DNA from: Hymenobacter algoricola
GTDB lineage: Bacteria; Bacteroidota; Bacteroidia; Cytophagales; Hymenobacteraceae
NCBI RefSeq assembly: GCF_039539525.1
Contig: NZ_BAABDH010000106.1
Coordinates: 1 to 64,000, forward strand
Direction of reading: 5' to 3'
Length of the DNA: 64,000 bases
Under the pieces are notes generated by a model. It saw only the letters and a list, made by a program, of their open reading frames with translations. It did no database searches and was not told the DNA's origin. This document shows, in pieces, positions 50,432 through 58,031 of the stretch (its first letter is position 1; each line of letters begins with the position of its first letter). The translations under genes and the position numbers were made by a program.

Positions 50432-51211
50432 ATGACCTTTGCTCCTTCTCGTTCCTGGCGGCTTTTGCTGCCGGGCCTGGTTTTGCTGACTTCAGCCTGC
50501 ACTCAGCCTCCCGCCGAAAGCACGGCGGCTTCCCTGGCCGAGCAGCGCCGCCGGATGCCCCCCGACACGACCGGCTACGAGTCGCGCCCGCCTGCTGACC
50601 CCAACGGCATCAGCCGCTACTACCTGGGCCGGCAGATTGCCCACGTCATGGGCCACGAGGGTGCCGACTGGCTGGAGCGCAACGGGCGCCAGGAGGAGGA
50701 AGGCACCGATATTCTGCTGCGCGAGCTCAAGCTCAAGCCCACCGACGTGGTGGCCGATCTGGGCGCCGGCACGGGCTATTTCAGCTTCCGCATCAGTCCG
50801 CTCGTGCCCCAGGGCCGGGTACTGGCCGTGGATATTCAGCCCGAGATGATTACTTCGCTGAAGCAGAACAAGGAGCGCCGGCAGATTACCAACGTGGAGC
50901 CCGTGCTGGGCACCGTGCAGAACCCCAACCTGACGGCCCGCAGCGTGGACCTGGTCCTGATTGTGGATGCCTACCACGAGTTTGACCACCCCCGGGAAAT
51001 GATGCGGGCCGTGCGCGCCGCGCTGACGCCCACGGGCCGCTTAGCCCTGGTAGAGTACCGGGCCGAAGATTCCCGGGTGCCCATCAAGCGCATTCATAAG
51101 ATGAGCCTGGAGCAGGCCCGCAAGGAAATGGCCGCCGTGGGTCTGGAGTTTATCGAAAACGTGGAAACGCTGCCCCAGCAGCACCTGATGTTCTTTCGCC
51201 GGGCCAAATAA
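50432..51211 (+). CDS. Class I SAM-dependent methyltransferase with lipoprotein signal
   Basis: 259 residues from ATG 50432; the frame is open for 81 more codons, but those lack a coding character. A lipobox LLTSAC (about residue 24) makes this a predicted lipoprotein. The methyltransferase fold follows: VVADLGAGTGYFSFRIS (motif I), VLAVDIQPEMI (motif II), NVEPVLGTVQNP, VDLVLIVDAYHEFDHP (motif IV) and GRLALVEYR. Motif I is intact, so SAM binding is plausible, but SAM is not expected outside the cytoplasm. The substrate is unknown. Confidence 0.82.
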   Translation: MTFAPSRSWRLLLPGLVLLTSACTQPPAESTAASLAEQRRRMPPDTTGYESRPPADPNGISRYYLGRQIAHVMGHEGADWLERNGRQEEEGTDILLRELKLKPTDVVADLGAGTGYFSFRISPLVPQGRVLAVDIQPEMITSLKQNKERRQITNVEPVLGTVQNPNLTARSVDLVLIVDAYHEFDHPREMMRAVRAALTPTGRLALVEYRAEDSRVPIKRIHKMSLEQARKEMAAVGLEFIENVETLPQQHLMFFRRAK

Positions 51212-51268
51212 GCCGGCTGCGGCCCTAAGCCGGCGCCCGGTTCCGCACCAACCGCGGGGCCGGGCGCT

Positions 51269-51276
51269 TACCTTTG
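51269..51276 (+). promoter_or_regulatory. -7 element immediately before queA
   Basis: TACCTTTG matches TAnnTTTG exactly and ends five bases before the queA ATG. With initiation a few bases past the element, the transcript would begin at or next to the start codon, that is, be leaderless. Confidence 0.6.
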
Positions 51277-51281
51277 GGCCT

Positions 51282-52514
51282 ATGTCAGCCTTCCCCGACC
51301 CGCGCCAGCTTTCCATCCACGATTTCACTTACCACCTCCCCCCGGAGCGGATTGCCCCCGAACCCCTCCCCGACCGGGACCAGTCGCGCCTGCTGGTGTA
51401 CCGCGGCGGCGGCATCACCGACCAGCCGTTTCGCCACCTGCCGGCCGCGCTGCCGGCCGATGCGCTGCTCGTGTTTAACGACACGAAAGTGGTTCGGGCC
51501 CGGCTATTCTGCCACAAGCCCACGGGCGGCATCATTGAGCTGTTCTGCCTCGAGCCGGTGGCGCCGCACCGCGCCATTGAGCCGGCCATGCAGCAAACCG
51601 GCAGCTGCGTGTGGAAGTGCCTGGTCGGGAATGGCAAGCGCTGGAAAAGCGGCCCGCTACACCTCGAATTTCAGGTGCTGGGCCAGCCCGCCACGCTGAC
51701 GGCGGAGCGGCAGGCGGCCGCCGACGGCTATTCGCTGATTGCGTTTCGCTGGGAGCCCGCACAGCTGCCCTTTGCTGAAGTGTTGCGCGGCGCCGGCCAC
51801 CTGCCCCTGCCGCCCTACCTGAACCGCACCGATACCGCTGCCGATGCCGTGCGCTACCAGACCGTGTATGCCGCCCACGAAGGCGCCGTGGCGGCTCCCA
51901 CCGCGGGCCTGCACTTTTCCGATGCGGTGCTGGCCGAGCTGACGGAGCGCGGCATCACCACGGCGCGGGTAACTCTGCACGTAGGGGCCGGCACTTTTCA
52001 GCCCGTGAAAGCCGACCACATGGCGGGCCACGCCATGCATGGGGAACCGTTTGTGGTGACGGCCGCCGTGGTGCGCCAGCTGCTGGCCCAGGCCCCGCGG
52101 CCGGTGCTGGCCGTGGGCACCACCAGCCTGCGCACCCTGGAAAGCCTGTACTGGCTCGGCGCCCGGTTGGCCCACCAGCCTGAGGCGGCAGCGGAAGGGC
52201 TGCACGTAGGCCAGTGGCAGCCCTACGAGGCCGCGGCCGAAGTGCCCCTGGCGGCTGCTCTGCAGGCCGTGCTTGACCACCTGGCCGCCACCGATGCCGA
52301 GGCGTTGCACGCCACCACCCAGCTGCTGATTGCCCCGGGCTACCGGTTCCGGGTAGTGCAGGGCCTGATTACCAACTTTCACCAGCCCGAAAGCACCTTG
52401 CTGCTGCTCGTAGCCGCCCTTATCGGCCCCGACTGGCGCCGCGTCTACGACCACGCGCTGGCCGGTGGCTACCGCTTCTTGAGCTACGGCGACAGTTCGT
52501 TGCTGCTGCCCTGA
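51282..52514 (+). CDS. queA: S-adenosylmethionine:tRNA ribosyltransferase-isomerase
   Basis: 410 residues. Landmarks are DFTYHLPPERIAPEPLPDRDQSRLLV at the N-terminus, LVFNDTKVVRARLF, AAPTAGLHFSDAVL, HVGAGTFQPVKADH, AVGTTSLRTLESL and the terminal LITNFHQPESTLLLLVAALIG. It transfers the ribosyl part of SAM to 7-aminomethyl-7-deazaguanine in tRNA to form epoxyqueuosine. The family is usually about 345 residues; this one is longer, with expansions typical of a Bacteroidota subgroup. Stands alone. Confidence 0.94.
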   Translation: MSAFPDPRQLSIHDFTYHLPPERIAPEPLPDRDQSRLLVYRGGGITDQPFRHLPAALPADALLVFNDTKVVRARLFCHKPTGGIIELFCLEPVAPHRAIEPAMQQTGSCVWKCLVGNGKRWKSGPLHLEFQVLGQPATLTAERQAAADGYSLIAFRWEPAQLPFAEVLRGAGHLPLPPYLNRTDTAADAVRYQTVYAAHEGAVAAPTAGLHFSDAVLAELTERGITTARVTLHVGAGTFQPVKADHMAGHAMHGEPFVVTAAVVRQLLAQAPRPVLAVGTTSLRTLESLYWLGARLAHQPEAAAEGLHVGQWQPYEAAAEVPLAAALQAVLDHLAATDAEALHATTQLLIAPGYRFRVVQGLITNFHQPESTLLLLVAALIGPDWRRVYDHALAGGYRFLSYGDSSLLLP

Positions 52515-52687
52515 GATGAGAGCGGCGGGCCAACGGTACCGGAGCAAAACGCTAGGTAGCGCGCTTTGCCCCGGGAGCTTTCCGGTCGGCTGGCCAGGCC
52601 GGCGCAAGAATTTGGGGGGGAATCGTACTACTGATTTGCCGGGTCCCGTATAAGGGCTCAGGTTATCTACTCTCAACCTTACTGACC

Positions 52688-52981
52688 ATGAAAAAAGCCC
52701 TTCTGCTGCTCACGTTTGCAGCCTTTTCAACCGCCGCCTTTGCCCAGACCCAGGAGCCGATGAAGACCGAAACGAAAGTTCGGCCCAATGGTACCGTTAA
52801 AACGGAGTCCCGCACGGGCCGCACTGCTGCCGGCCAGGCCGTGCAGAACACCAAGGAAGATGCCAAGTACGCGGGCCGGAAAACGGGCAGCGTAGTGAAA
52901 AAAGGCGCCCGGAAAACCGGCCGCGTCGTGAAGAAAGGCGCTACCGCCGTGAAAGACAAAGCCGTCGACGTAGCGGACTAA
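52688..52981 (+). CDS. Small secreted lysine-rich protein
   Basis: 97 residues. A signal peptide (1-19, ending AFAQ) precedes a mature part rich in Lys, Thr and Gly with repeated VKKGARKTGRVVKKGAT words. The charge is strongly basic, with no cysteine and no recognised domain. It resembles small periplasmic stress-type proteins of Cytophagales in composition only. Followed by a terminator. Confidence 0.75.
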   Translation: MKKALLLLTFAAFSTAAFAQTQEPMKTETKVRPNGTVKTESRTGRTAAGQAVQNTKEDAKYAGRKTGSVVKKGARKTGRVVKKGATAVKDKAVDVAD

Positions 52982-52999
52982 GCTTCGCCGGACTCGCCG

Positions 53000-53032
53000 A
53001 AAGCCCCTTCAGTACGCTGAAGGGGCTTTTTT
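53000..53032 (+). terminator. Terminator after the lysine-rich protein gene
   Basis: Stem AAAGCCCCTTCAG/CTGAAGGGGCTTT with loop TACG and T6. Confidence 0.9.
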
Positions 53033-53086
53033 GTGGCCTTGCTGCCGGTGCTGGTGGGCGGCTCAGAATGCTGCCGCTGAGCCGCT

Positions 53087-53353
53087 TTAGTCCAACAGCT
53101 TGGCGACCGGAGCCGGGCCGGGTGCGGGCTGCTTTTCGCGCAGCTGGTACAGCACACTTTCGGCCACGCCCCGGCCAAACAGACAGAGCCCCGCGTTGAA
53201 CACGCCCAGGGCTACGGTACCGGCCGCTACCCATTCGGCGGTAGGCTCACCGGCGGTTTTCTTGGCGGCAGCCCACTGCACCAGGCAGGCACCAAACCCG
53301 ATGACCATCAGCCCCGAGGGCGCAAAAACCAGCCATTTTTTCTTGTGCGTCAT
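53087..53353 (-). CDS. Small two-helix membrane protein
   Basis: 88 residues: MTHKKK start, helix one about 8-28 (WLVFAPSGLMVIGFGACLVQ), a short loop, helix two about 43-62 (GTVALGVFNAGLCLFG), and a Pro-rich tail. No family is recognised. It is convergent with the lysine-rich protein gene and divergent from the 159-residue unknown. Confidence 0.65.
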   Translation of the reverse strand: MTHKKKWLVFAPSGLMVIGFGACLVQWAAAKKTAGEPTAEWVAAGTVALGVFNAGLCLFGRGVAESVLYQLREKQPAPGPAPVAKLLD

Positions 53354-53542
53354 TGCGGAAAGAGTTGGTTGCGTGAATACCGGTACGGGCCGCGGCGCGG
53401 GGGAGCGGCGCAGCCTGGGTAGCGACTTGTCCTTGGGCTAATCGTACCTTCGGGCCGCCGGGTTGCGTCCCGGGCCCGGGAACGGCGTTTTTTTGCGGCC
53501 GAAGCCGGCCCACCGCCGGGCTCCACCTTACTTTTTTTGCCC

Positions 53543-54022
53543 ATGAGTGCCCTTTCCTACGACCAGCTGCTGCACCTGGCTTTCCGCACCCCCGACGATG
53601 CGGCCCGCTTTCTGACCGAGCCCGCCACCACTGCCTACGCCGATTTTGAGCGGGCTCCTCAGACGGATCTGGCGTTCCGGTTTGAGCGGGTGCGCCTGGG
53701 CGTAGCCATGGCCCTGATGAAGCTGCTGGCCGACCTCGGCGACCACGAGGAAAGCCGCCGGGTGCTCGACGTGCTCCACAAAGCCACCCGGGCCCGCTCG
53801 GTAGCCGACATCGATGCCACCATCACCCGCGACGCCAAGCTGTTTGAGCGCCTCTACACCAACCTCTACGTGAACGAGGAGGGCGAGCTGCTGCTCAACC
53901 TGTTTGAGCGCACCCTCGATGCCGACTCGCAGCCGCTGATGGATGAGGCCATTGCCGAAGCCCTGGAAGTGGCCGGCGAGCTGGATTTCAGTCCCGACGA
54001 CGAACATGACGACGAGGACTAG
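53543..54022 (+). CDS. Acidic cytoplasmic protein of unknown function
   Basis: 159 residues from ATG 53543 (MSALSYD); a TTG two codons earlier is less likely. The predicted all-helical chain has no membrane segment or signal and ends in an acidic tail (SPDDEHDDED). The helices resemble repeat-type or TPR-like packing (LGVAMALMKLLADLGDHEESRRVLDVL). I do not recognise a family. It is 99 bases upstream of the prohibitin-like gene. Confidence 0.7.
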   Translation: MSALSYDQLLHLAFRTPDDAARFLTEPATTAYADFERAPQTDLAFRFERVRLGVAMALMKLLADLGDHEESRRVLDVLHKATRARSVADIDATITRDAKLFERLYTNLYVNEEGELLLNLFERTLDADSQPLMDEAIAEALEVAGELDFSPDDEHDDED

Positions 54023-54121
54023 TGTTCCTTAATCGGCCAGCAGGCGGCAAACGACTACCTTGCCGGCAGCCGGCCCCACCGCTGGGGTTTCCCGGCTTCT
54101 TCCATCCTTCGCTGCTGCCTT

Positions 54122-55030
54122 ATGACCCTCGTTTTCATTGGTTTCGTGCTGCTGATTCTGGGCTTCAACGCCGCCCGCCTCTCCTTCAGCTTTGAGCGTT
54201 TCCGGGGGCTGCTCATCTTCGGGGGCACCGTGCTGATTGTGCTGGGCCTGGTGCTGAGCAGCGTGGTGCAGATTGAGGCCGGCCGCGTAGGCGTGCAGAC
54301 CCTCTTCGGCAAGGTGCAGCCCCAGGTGCTGACTAGCGGCCTGAACGTTATCAATCCGCTGGTGGCCGTGACGGAGTTTGACACGCGCACCCAGAACTAC
54401 ACCATGTCGGCCCAGCACGGCGAGGGCCAGCAGGCCGGCGACGACGCCATCCGGGTGTTGAGCGCCGACGGCCTGGAAGTCGTCATCGACCTGACGGTGC
54501 TCTACCGGGCCGTGCCCGCCGAAACGCCCAAGATTCTGGGGACCATCGGCCCCAACTACCAGGACGCCATCGTGCGGCCCGTTACCCGTACCCGCATCCG
54601 CGACAATGCCGTCTACTATGATGCCGTGGCGCTGTACTCCACCAAGCGCGACGAGTTTCAGGCCCGCATCTTCAAGAGCATCGAGCAGGACTTCAAGAGC
54701 CGCGGCCTGCAGCTGGAGCAGCTCCTGATTCGCAACATTCAGCTGCCGCAGTCGGTGAAGAGCAGCATCGAAAGCAAGATTTCGGCCGAGCAGGACGCCC
54801 AGAAAATGCAGTTCGTGCTCCAGAAAGAGCGGCAGGAAGCCGAGCGCAAGCGCGTGGAAGCCCAGGGCATTGCCGACTACCAGAAAATCATCAACCAGGA
54901 AATCACCGACAAGCTGCTGCAGTACGAAAGCATCAAGGCCAACAAGGAAATTGCCACCTCGCCCAACGCCAAGGTTATCATCATGGGCGGCCGGGGTGCC
55001 ACGCCCCAGATTCTGCTCAGCGACAAGTAA
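54122..55030 (+). CDS. Prohibitin/SPFH-family membrane protein
   Basis: 302 residues. Two N-terminal helices (about 3-20 and 31-50) are followed by the SPFH domain (IEAGRVGVQTLFGKVQPQVLTSGLNVINPL, ALYSTKRDEFQ, GLQLEQLLIRNIQLP) and a coiled coil rich in Glu/Gln/Lys (KERQEAERKRVEAQGIADYQKI). The C-terminus reads VIIMGGRGATPQILL. SPFH proteins form ring or cage scaffolds in membranes and often modulate AAA proteases. Ends in a strong terminator. Confidence 0.92.
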   Translation: MTLVFIGFVLLILGFNAARLSFSFERFRGLLIFGGTVLIVLGLVLSSVVQIEAGRVGVQTLFGKVQPQVLTSGLNVINPLVAVTEFDTRTQNYTMSAQHGEGQQAGDDAIRVLSADGLEVVIDLTVLYRAVPAETPKILGTIGPNYQDAIVRPVTRTRIRDNAVYYDAVALYSTKRDEFQARIFKSIEQDFKSRGLQLEQLLIRNIQLPQSVKSSIESKISAEQDAQKMQFVLQKERQEAERKRVEAQGIADYQKIINQEITDKLLQYESIKANKEIATSPNAKVIIMGGRGATPQILLSDK

Positions 55031-55059
55031 GCCAGCCCGGCTCAGGGGCCGAAAAGCCC

Positions 55060-55091
55060 AAAGGCCGCCCCACTGGTTGGGGCGGCCTTTT
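55060..55091 (+). terminator. Terminator after the prohibitin-like gene
   Basis: Stem AAAGGCCGCCCCA/TGGGGCGGCCTTT with a short loop, followed by T-rich sequence. Confidence 0.9.
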
Positions 55092-55278
55092 CTATGGGGT
55101 GCTGAGTCGACTCGCGGTAAGCCTCGTTCGGCTCCGGCCGCTCGTTCCGGTTGCTGTCGGACCGGGGAAGGGGCAGAACCAGCAGGCCGCCGTTGGCCTT
55201 CAGCGCCGGCCGGAGCCGGGTCGCTTTCGATTTTCGGGCCCGCCCGCCAACCGATTGGTTTTGCTTACCCGGCTTACC

Positions 55279-55286
55279 TACCTTTA
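55279..55286 (+). promoter_or_regulatory. Probable promoter of the rnd gene with a small upstream frame
   Basis: TACCTTTA (one base from TAnnTTTG) with TTGG 19 bases upstream (55256-55259). Transcription would start close to an ATG at 55292 that opens a 19-codon frame ending TAA at 55349-55351, directly abutting the rnd ATG (TAAATG) in the same frame. Confidence 0.45.
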
Positions 55287-55351
55287 CCGAAATGGCTCCC
55301 GTCATTGTCTGCCGGTGCTCCCACCGGTTTTCGCCTTGCCCTGCCCACTAA

Positions 55352-56521
55352 ATGCCTACCATTCACTACCTGACTACTGCTGCCGAGGTGCAGCAGGCCG
55401 CCGTCGCTCTGCGCTCCGCTTCCCGCATTGCCATCGACCTGGAGTTCGACGATATGCGCCACCGCTACGGCCGCAACCTCGCCCTTATTCAGATTTACGA
55501 TGACAAAGTCGTCTACCTGATTGATCCGCTGCCGCTGACCAACCCGGCTCAGGAGCTGGAGCCCCTCTGGGATATTCTGCGGGACCCGACGGTAGAGAAG
55601 GTGTTTCACAGCTGCAAGTCGGACATTCTGCTGCTCGATGAGCTGTATGGCGTACACGTGCGCACCATCACCGATACCAGCGTGCAGTATACCCTGCTGG
55701 GCGAGTCGGACAACAACATTTCCCTGGGCCGCCTGATTCAGGCCGAAGTCGGGCTGGAAGTGGATAAGGGGGAGCAGAAGTCGAACTGGCTGAAGCGTCC
55801 CCTCACGGAAGCCCAGAAAGTGTACGCCGCCAACGACGTGCTCTACCTGTTTGAGCTGGCCGACAAGCTGCGCGACAAGCTCGCCGCCCTGGGCCGCACC
55901 GCCTGGGCCGACCAGGAAAACGCCGCCCTGGAAGAGGTACGCTACAACCGCGACGAGCGGCCCTACCTGCGCATGGCCGGCAAATACCGCATCCTGCCCA
56001 CCGAGCTGCCCCTGTTCCGCGACCTGTACATGCTGCGCGACCAGGTGGCCAAGCAGATTGACCGGCCGCCCTACATGGTTTTCGCCAACGACCGGCTCTC
56101 GGAGCTGGTCCGCGACACGCCCCGGGACCTGAACGACTGGAAAAATGCCCGCGGCCTGCACCCCGAGCTCAAGCGTACTCCCTACCTCGACCAGCTTACG
56201 GCCCTGTCGCCCGACAATTTTGTACCCGTGCCCGAGCCGGCCGCGCCGGCCGAGCAGCGCCGCTTTCCGTTCCGCCGCCGGCTCAGCGGCGACAAAGCCG
56301 CCCGCGCCGACGCCCGCGAGCAGCTGCTGATTCAGCTGAAAAACCACATCACCACCGACGTCAACGGCTATGTAGCCAACCTAGTGCTGTCGAACCGCCT
56401 GGTGGCCGACATCGTGGAGCTGGGCGCCGATGCCGTGTTGCGGCCCTGGCAGAAAACCATCCTGCAGGAAGCCGCCCAGCGCCACGCCATCGACTACGCC
56501 CAGCTGGCTGACCCGTTTTAG
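55352..56521 (+). CDS. rnd: Ribonuclease D-like 3'-5' exonuclease with HRDC domains
   Basis: 389 residues. The DEDDy exonuclease domain has DLEFDD (Exo I) at about residues 29-34, FHSCKSDILLL (Exo II) and YAANDVLYL (Exo III). C-terminal HRDC-like helices follow (ERPYLRMAGKYRILPTELPLFRDLYMLRDQVAKQ and a second set to the end). RNase D trims tRNA and other RNA 3' ends. The start follows the upstream in-frame stop without a gap. Confidence 0.93.
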   Translation: MPTIHYLTTAAEVQQAAVALRSASRIAIDLEFDDMRHRYGRNLALIQIYDDKVVYLIDPLPLTNPAQELEPLWDILRDPTVEKVFHSCKSDILLLDELYGVHVRTITDTSVQYTLLGESDNNISLGRLIQAEVGLEVDKGEQKSNWLKRPLTEAQKVYAANDVLYLFELADKLRDKLAALGRTAWADQENAALEEVRYNRDERPYLRMAGKYRILPTELPLFRDLYMLRDQVAKQIDRPPYMVFANDRLSELVRDTPRDLNDWKNARGLHPELKRTPYLDQLTALSPDNFVPVPEPAAPAEQRRFPFRRRLSGDKAARADAREQLLIQLKNHITTDVNGYVANLVLSNRLVADIVELGADAVLRPWQKTILQEAAQRHAIDYAQLADPF

Positions 56522-56539
56522 CCCAGGAGCCGCTCATTC

Positions 56540-56587
56540 AATCCAAAGAAAAAGGCCACCTATGCGGGTGGCCTTTTTCTTTGGATT
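56540..56587. terminator. Long bidirectional terminator between rnd and aceA
   Basis: A 21-bp perfect stem from 56540 (AATCCAAAGAAAAAGGCCACC) with its complement to 56587 around TATGCG. A5 and T5 tracts sit within the stem on either side, so it serves both convergent genes. Confidence 0.92.
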
Positions 56588-56606
56588 GGTATAGGAAGCC
56601 GGAGAG

Positions 56607-57893
56607 CTAGTGGCTGAACTGCGCCTCTTCGGTACTGCCCACCAGCGCGCCGGTGCTGGCCTTGCCGGCCGATACCACGCTCTGCACGGCGTCGAAGTAG
56701 CCGGTACCGACGAAGGACTGGTGCTTCACGGCTTTGAAACCGTGCTTTTGCAGCCGGAACTCCCGCTCCTGCAGCTCGGAGTAGCCGGCCATGCCCCGCT
56801 CCCGATAGGCCTGGGCAAGCTCGAACATGCTCGTGTTGAGGGCGTGGAAACCGGCCAGGGTGATAAACTGGAACTTGAAGCCCAAGGCGGCCAGCTCCTC
56901 ACGGAAAGTCTCCATCTGCTCCACGCTTAGCTTCGAAGCCCAGTTGAACGACGGCGAGCAGTTGTAGGCCAGCAGCTTGCCCGGAAACTGGGCGTGAATG
57001 CCTTCGGCAAAGGTGCGGGCCTGCTCCAGATCGGGGTGGGAGGTTTCCATCCACAGCAGGTCGGCATACGGCGCATAGGCCAGCCCACGGGCAATGCACG
57101 ACTCTATGCCGGGCCGGACGCGGTAAAACCCTTCGCTGGTGCGGCCGTCCTCGGAAAGCACGAAGGGCAGGTCCCGCTCGTCCACGTCGGAGGTAATCAG
57201 GTCGGCGGCGTCGGCGTCGGTGCGGGCTACTACCAGCGTCGGCACGCCCAGCACGTCGGCGGCCAGGCGGGCGGCTACCAGCTTGTTGATGGCCTCCTGG
57301 GTGGGCACCAGCACCTTGCCGCCGAGGTGGCCGCACTTCTTGGCCGAGGACAGCTGGTCTTCGAAGTGGACGCCCGCGGCCCCGGCCTCAATCATCATCT
57401 TCATCAGCTCAAACGCATTCAGGTTGCCGCCAAACCCTGCCTCGGCATCGGCCACGATGGGCACCAGCCAGTGCACGTCACCGTCGCCGGTCAGGTTCTG
57501 AATCTGGTCGGCGCGCAGCAGGGCGTTGTTGATGCGCTTTACCACGCTCGGCACGCTGTCGACGGGGTACAGGCTCTGGTCGGGGTACATCTGACCGGCC
57601 CCGTTGGCATCGGCGGCCACCTGCCAGCCGCTGAGGTAGATGGCGTTCAGGCCGGCCTGCACCTCCTGCACGGCCTGGTTGCCGGTCAGAGCGCCGAGGC
57701 CGGCTACGTACTCTTCGGAGTGCAGCAGGCTCCACAGCCGCTCCGCCCCCTGCCGGGCCAGAGAATACTCGATGTGCAGGCTATTCTGCAGCTTCACGAC
57801 ATCCTCGGCCGGGTAGGGCCGCTCAATTCCTTTCCAGCGGGCATTCGTGGCCCAGTCGTGCTTGAGGGCGGCAATCCGTTCTTGCTTTTTCAT
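56607..57893 (-). CDS. aceA: Isocitrate lyase
   Basis: 428 residues, the short prokaryotic length. The catalytic KKCGH is at residues 185-189 (Cys187), WLVPIVADAEAGFGG provides Mg-binding Asp/Glu residues, and SPSFNW and the QFQFITLAG-type barrel strand (KFQFITLAGFHALN) follow. It splits isocitrate into glyoxylate and succinate, the first glyoxylate-shunt step, allowing growth on acetate or fatty acids. It lies 138 bases downstream of the malate synthase gene on the same strand, with a dispersed hairpin and a short tandem repeat between. Confidence 0.96.
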   Translation of the reverse strand: MKKQERIAALKHDWATNARWKGIERPYPAEDVVKLQNSLHIEYSLARQGAERLWSLLHSEEYVAGLGALTGNQAVQEVQAGLNAIYLSGWQVAADANGAGQMYPDQSLYPVDSVPSVVKRINNALLRADQIQNLTGDGDVHWLVPIVADAEAGFGGNLNAFELMKMMIEAGAAGVHFEDQLSSAKKCGHLGGKVLVPTQEAINKLVAARLAADVLGVPTLVVARTDADAADLITSDVDERDLPFVLSEDGRTSEGFYRVRPGIESCIARGLAYAPYADLLWMETSHPDLEQARTFAEGIHAQFPGKLLAYNCSPSFNWASKLSVEQMETFREELAALGFKFQFITLAGFHALNTSMFELAQAYRERGMAGYSELQEREFRLQKHGFKAVKHQSFVGTGYFDAVQSVVSAGKASTGALVGSTEEAQFSH

Positions 57894-57909
57894 GGTGGTT
57901 GACGTTGGA

Positions 57910-57930
57910 GTTGAGTTGAGTTGAGTTGAA
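57910..57930. repeat. (TTGAG)4 pentanucleotide repeat before aceA
   Basis: Four tandem GTTGA/TTGAG units lie 17 bases upstream of the aceA start codon, within the leader, where slippage could alter expression. Confidence 0.7.
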
Positions 57931-57996
57931 AAAAGGGCAAAGCGCCGCCCGGCCAGCTGGCAAAGCGGCTTTTTTGAGAATCGGGAAGGAAGCCGA

Positions 57997-58027
57997 GTAG
58001 TGCCACGGCTTGGAGCCGTGGCACTAC
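57997..58027. repeat. Perfect 14-bp hairpin between aceB and aceA, probable dispersed repeat
   Basis: GTAGTGCCACGGCT-TGG-AGCCGTGGCACTAC begins just past the aceB stop codon. From memory GTAGTGCCACGGCT stems recur between genes of this lineage. There is no long T tract directly after it on the minus strand, so it may attenuate rather than end aceB transcription. Confidence 0.7.
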
Positions 58028-58031
58028 GACA

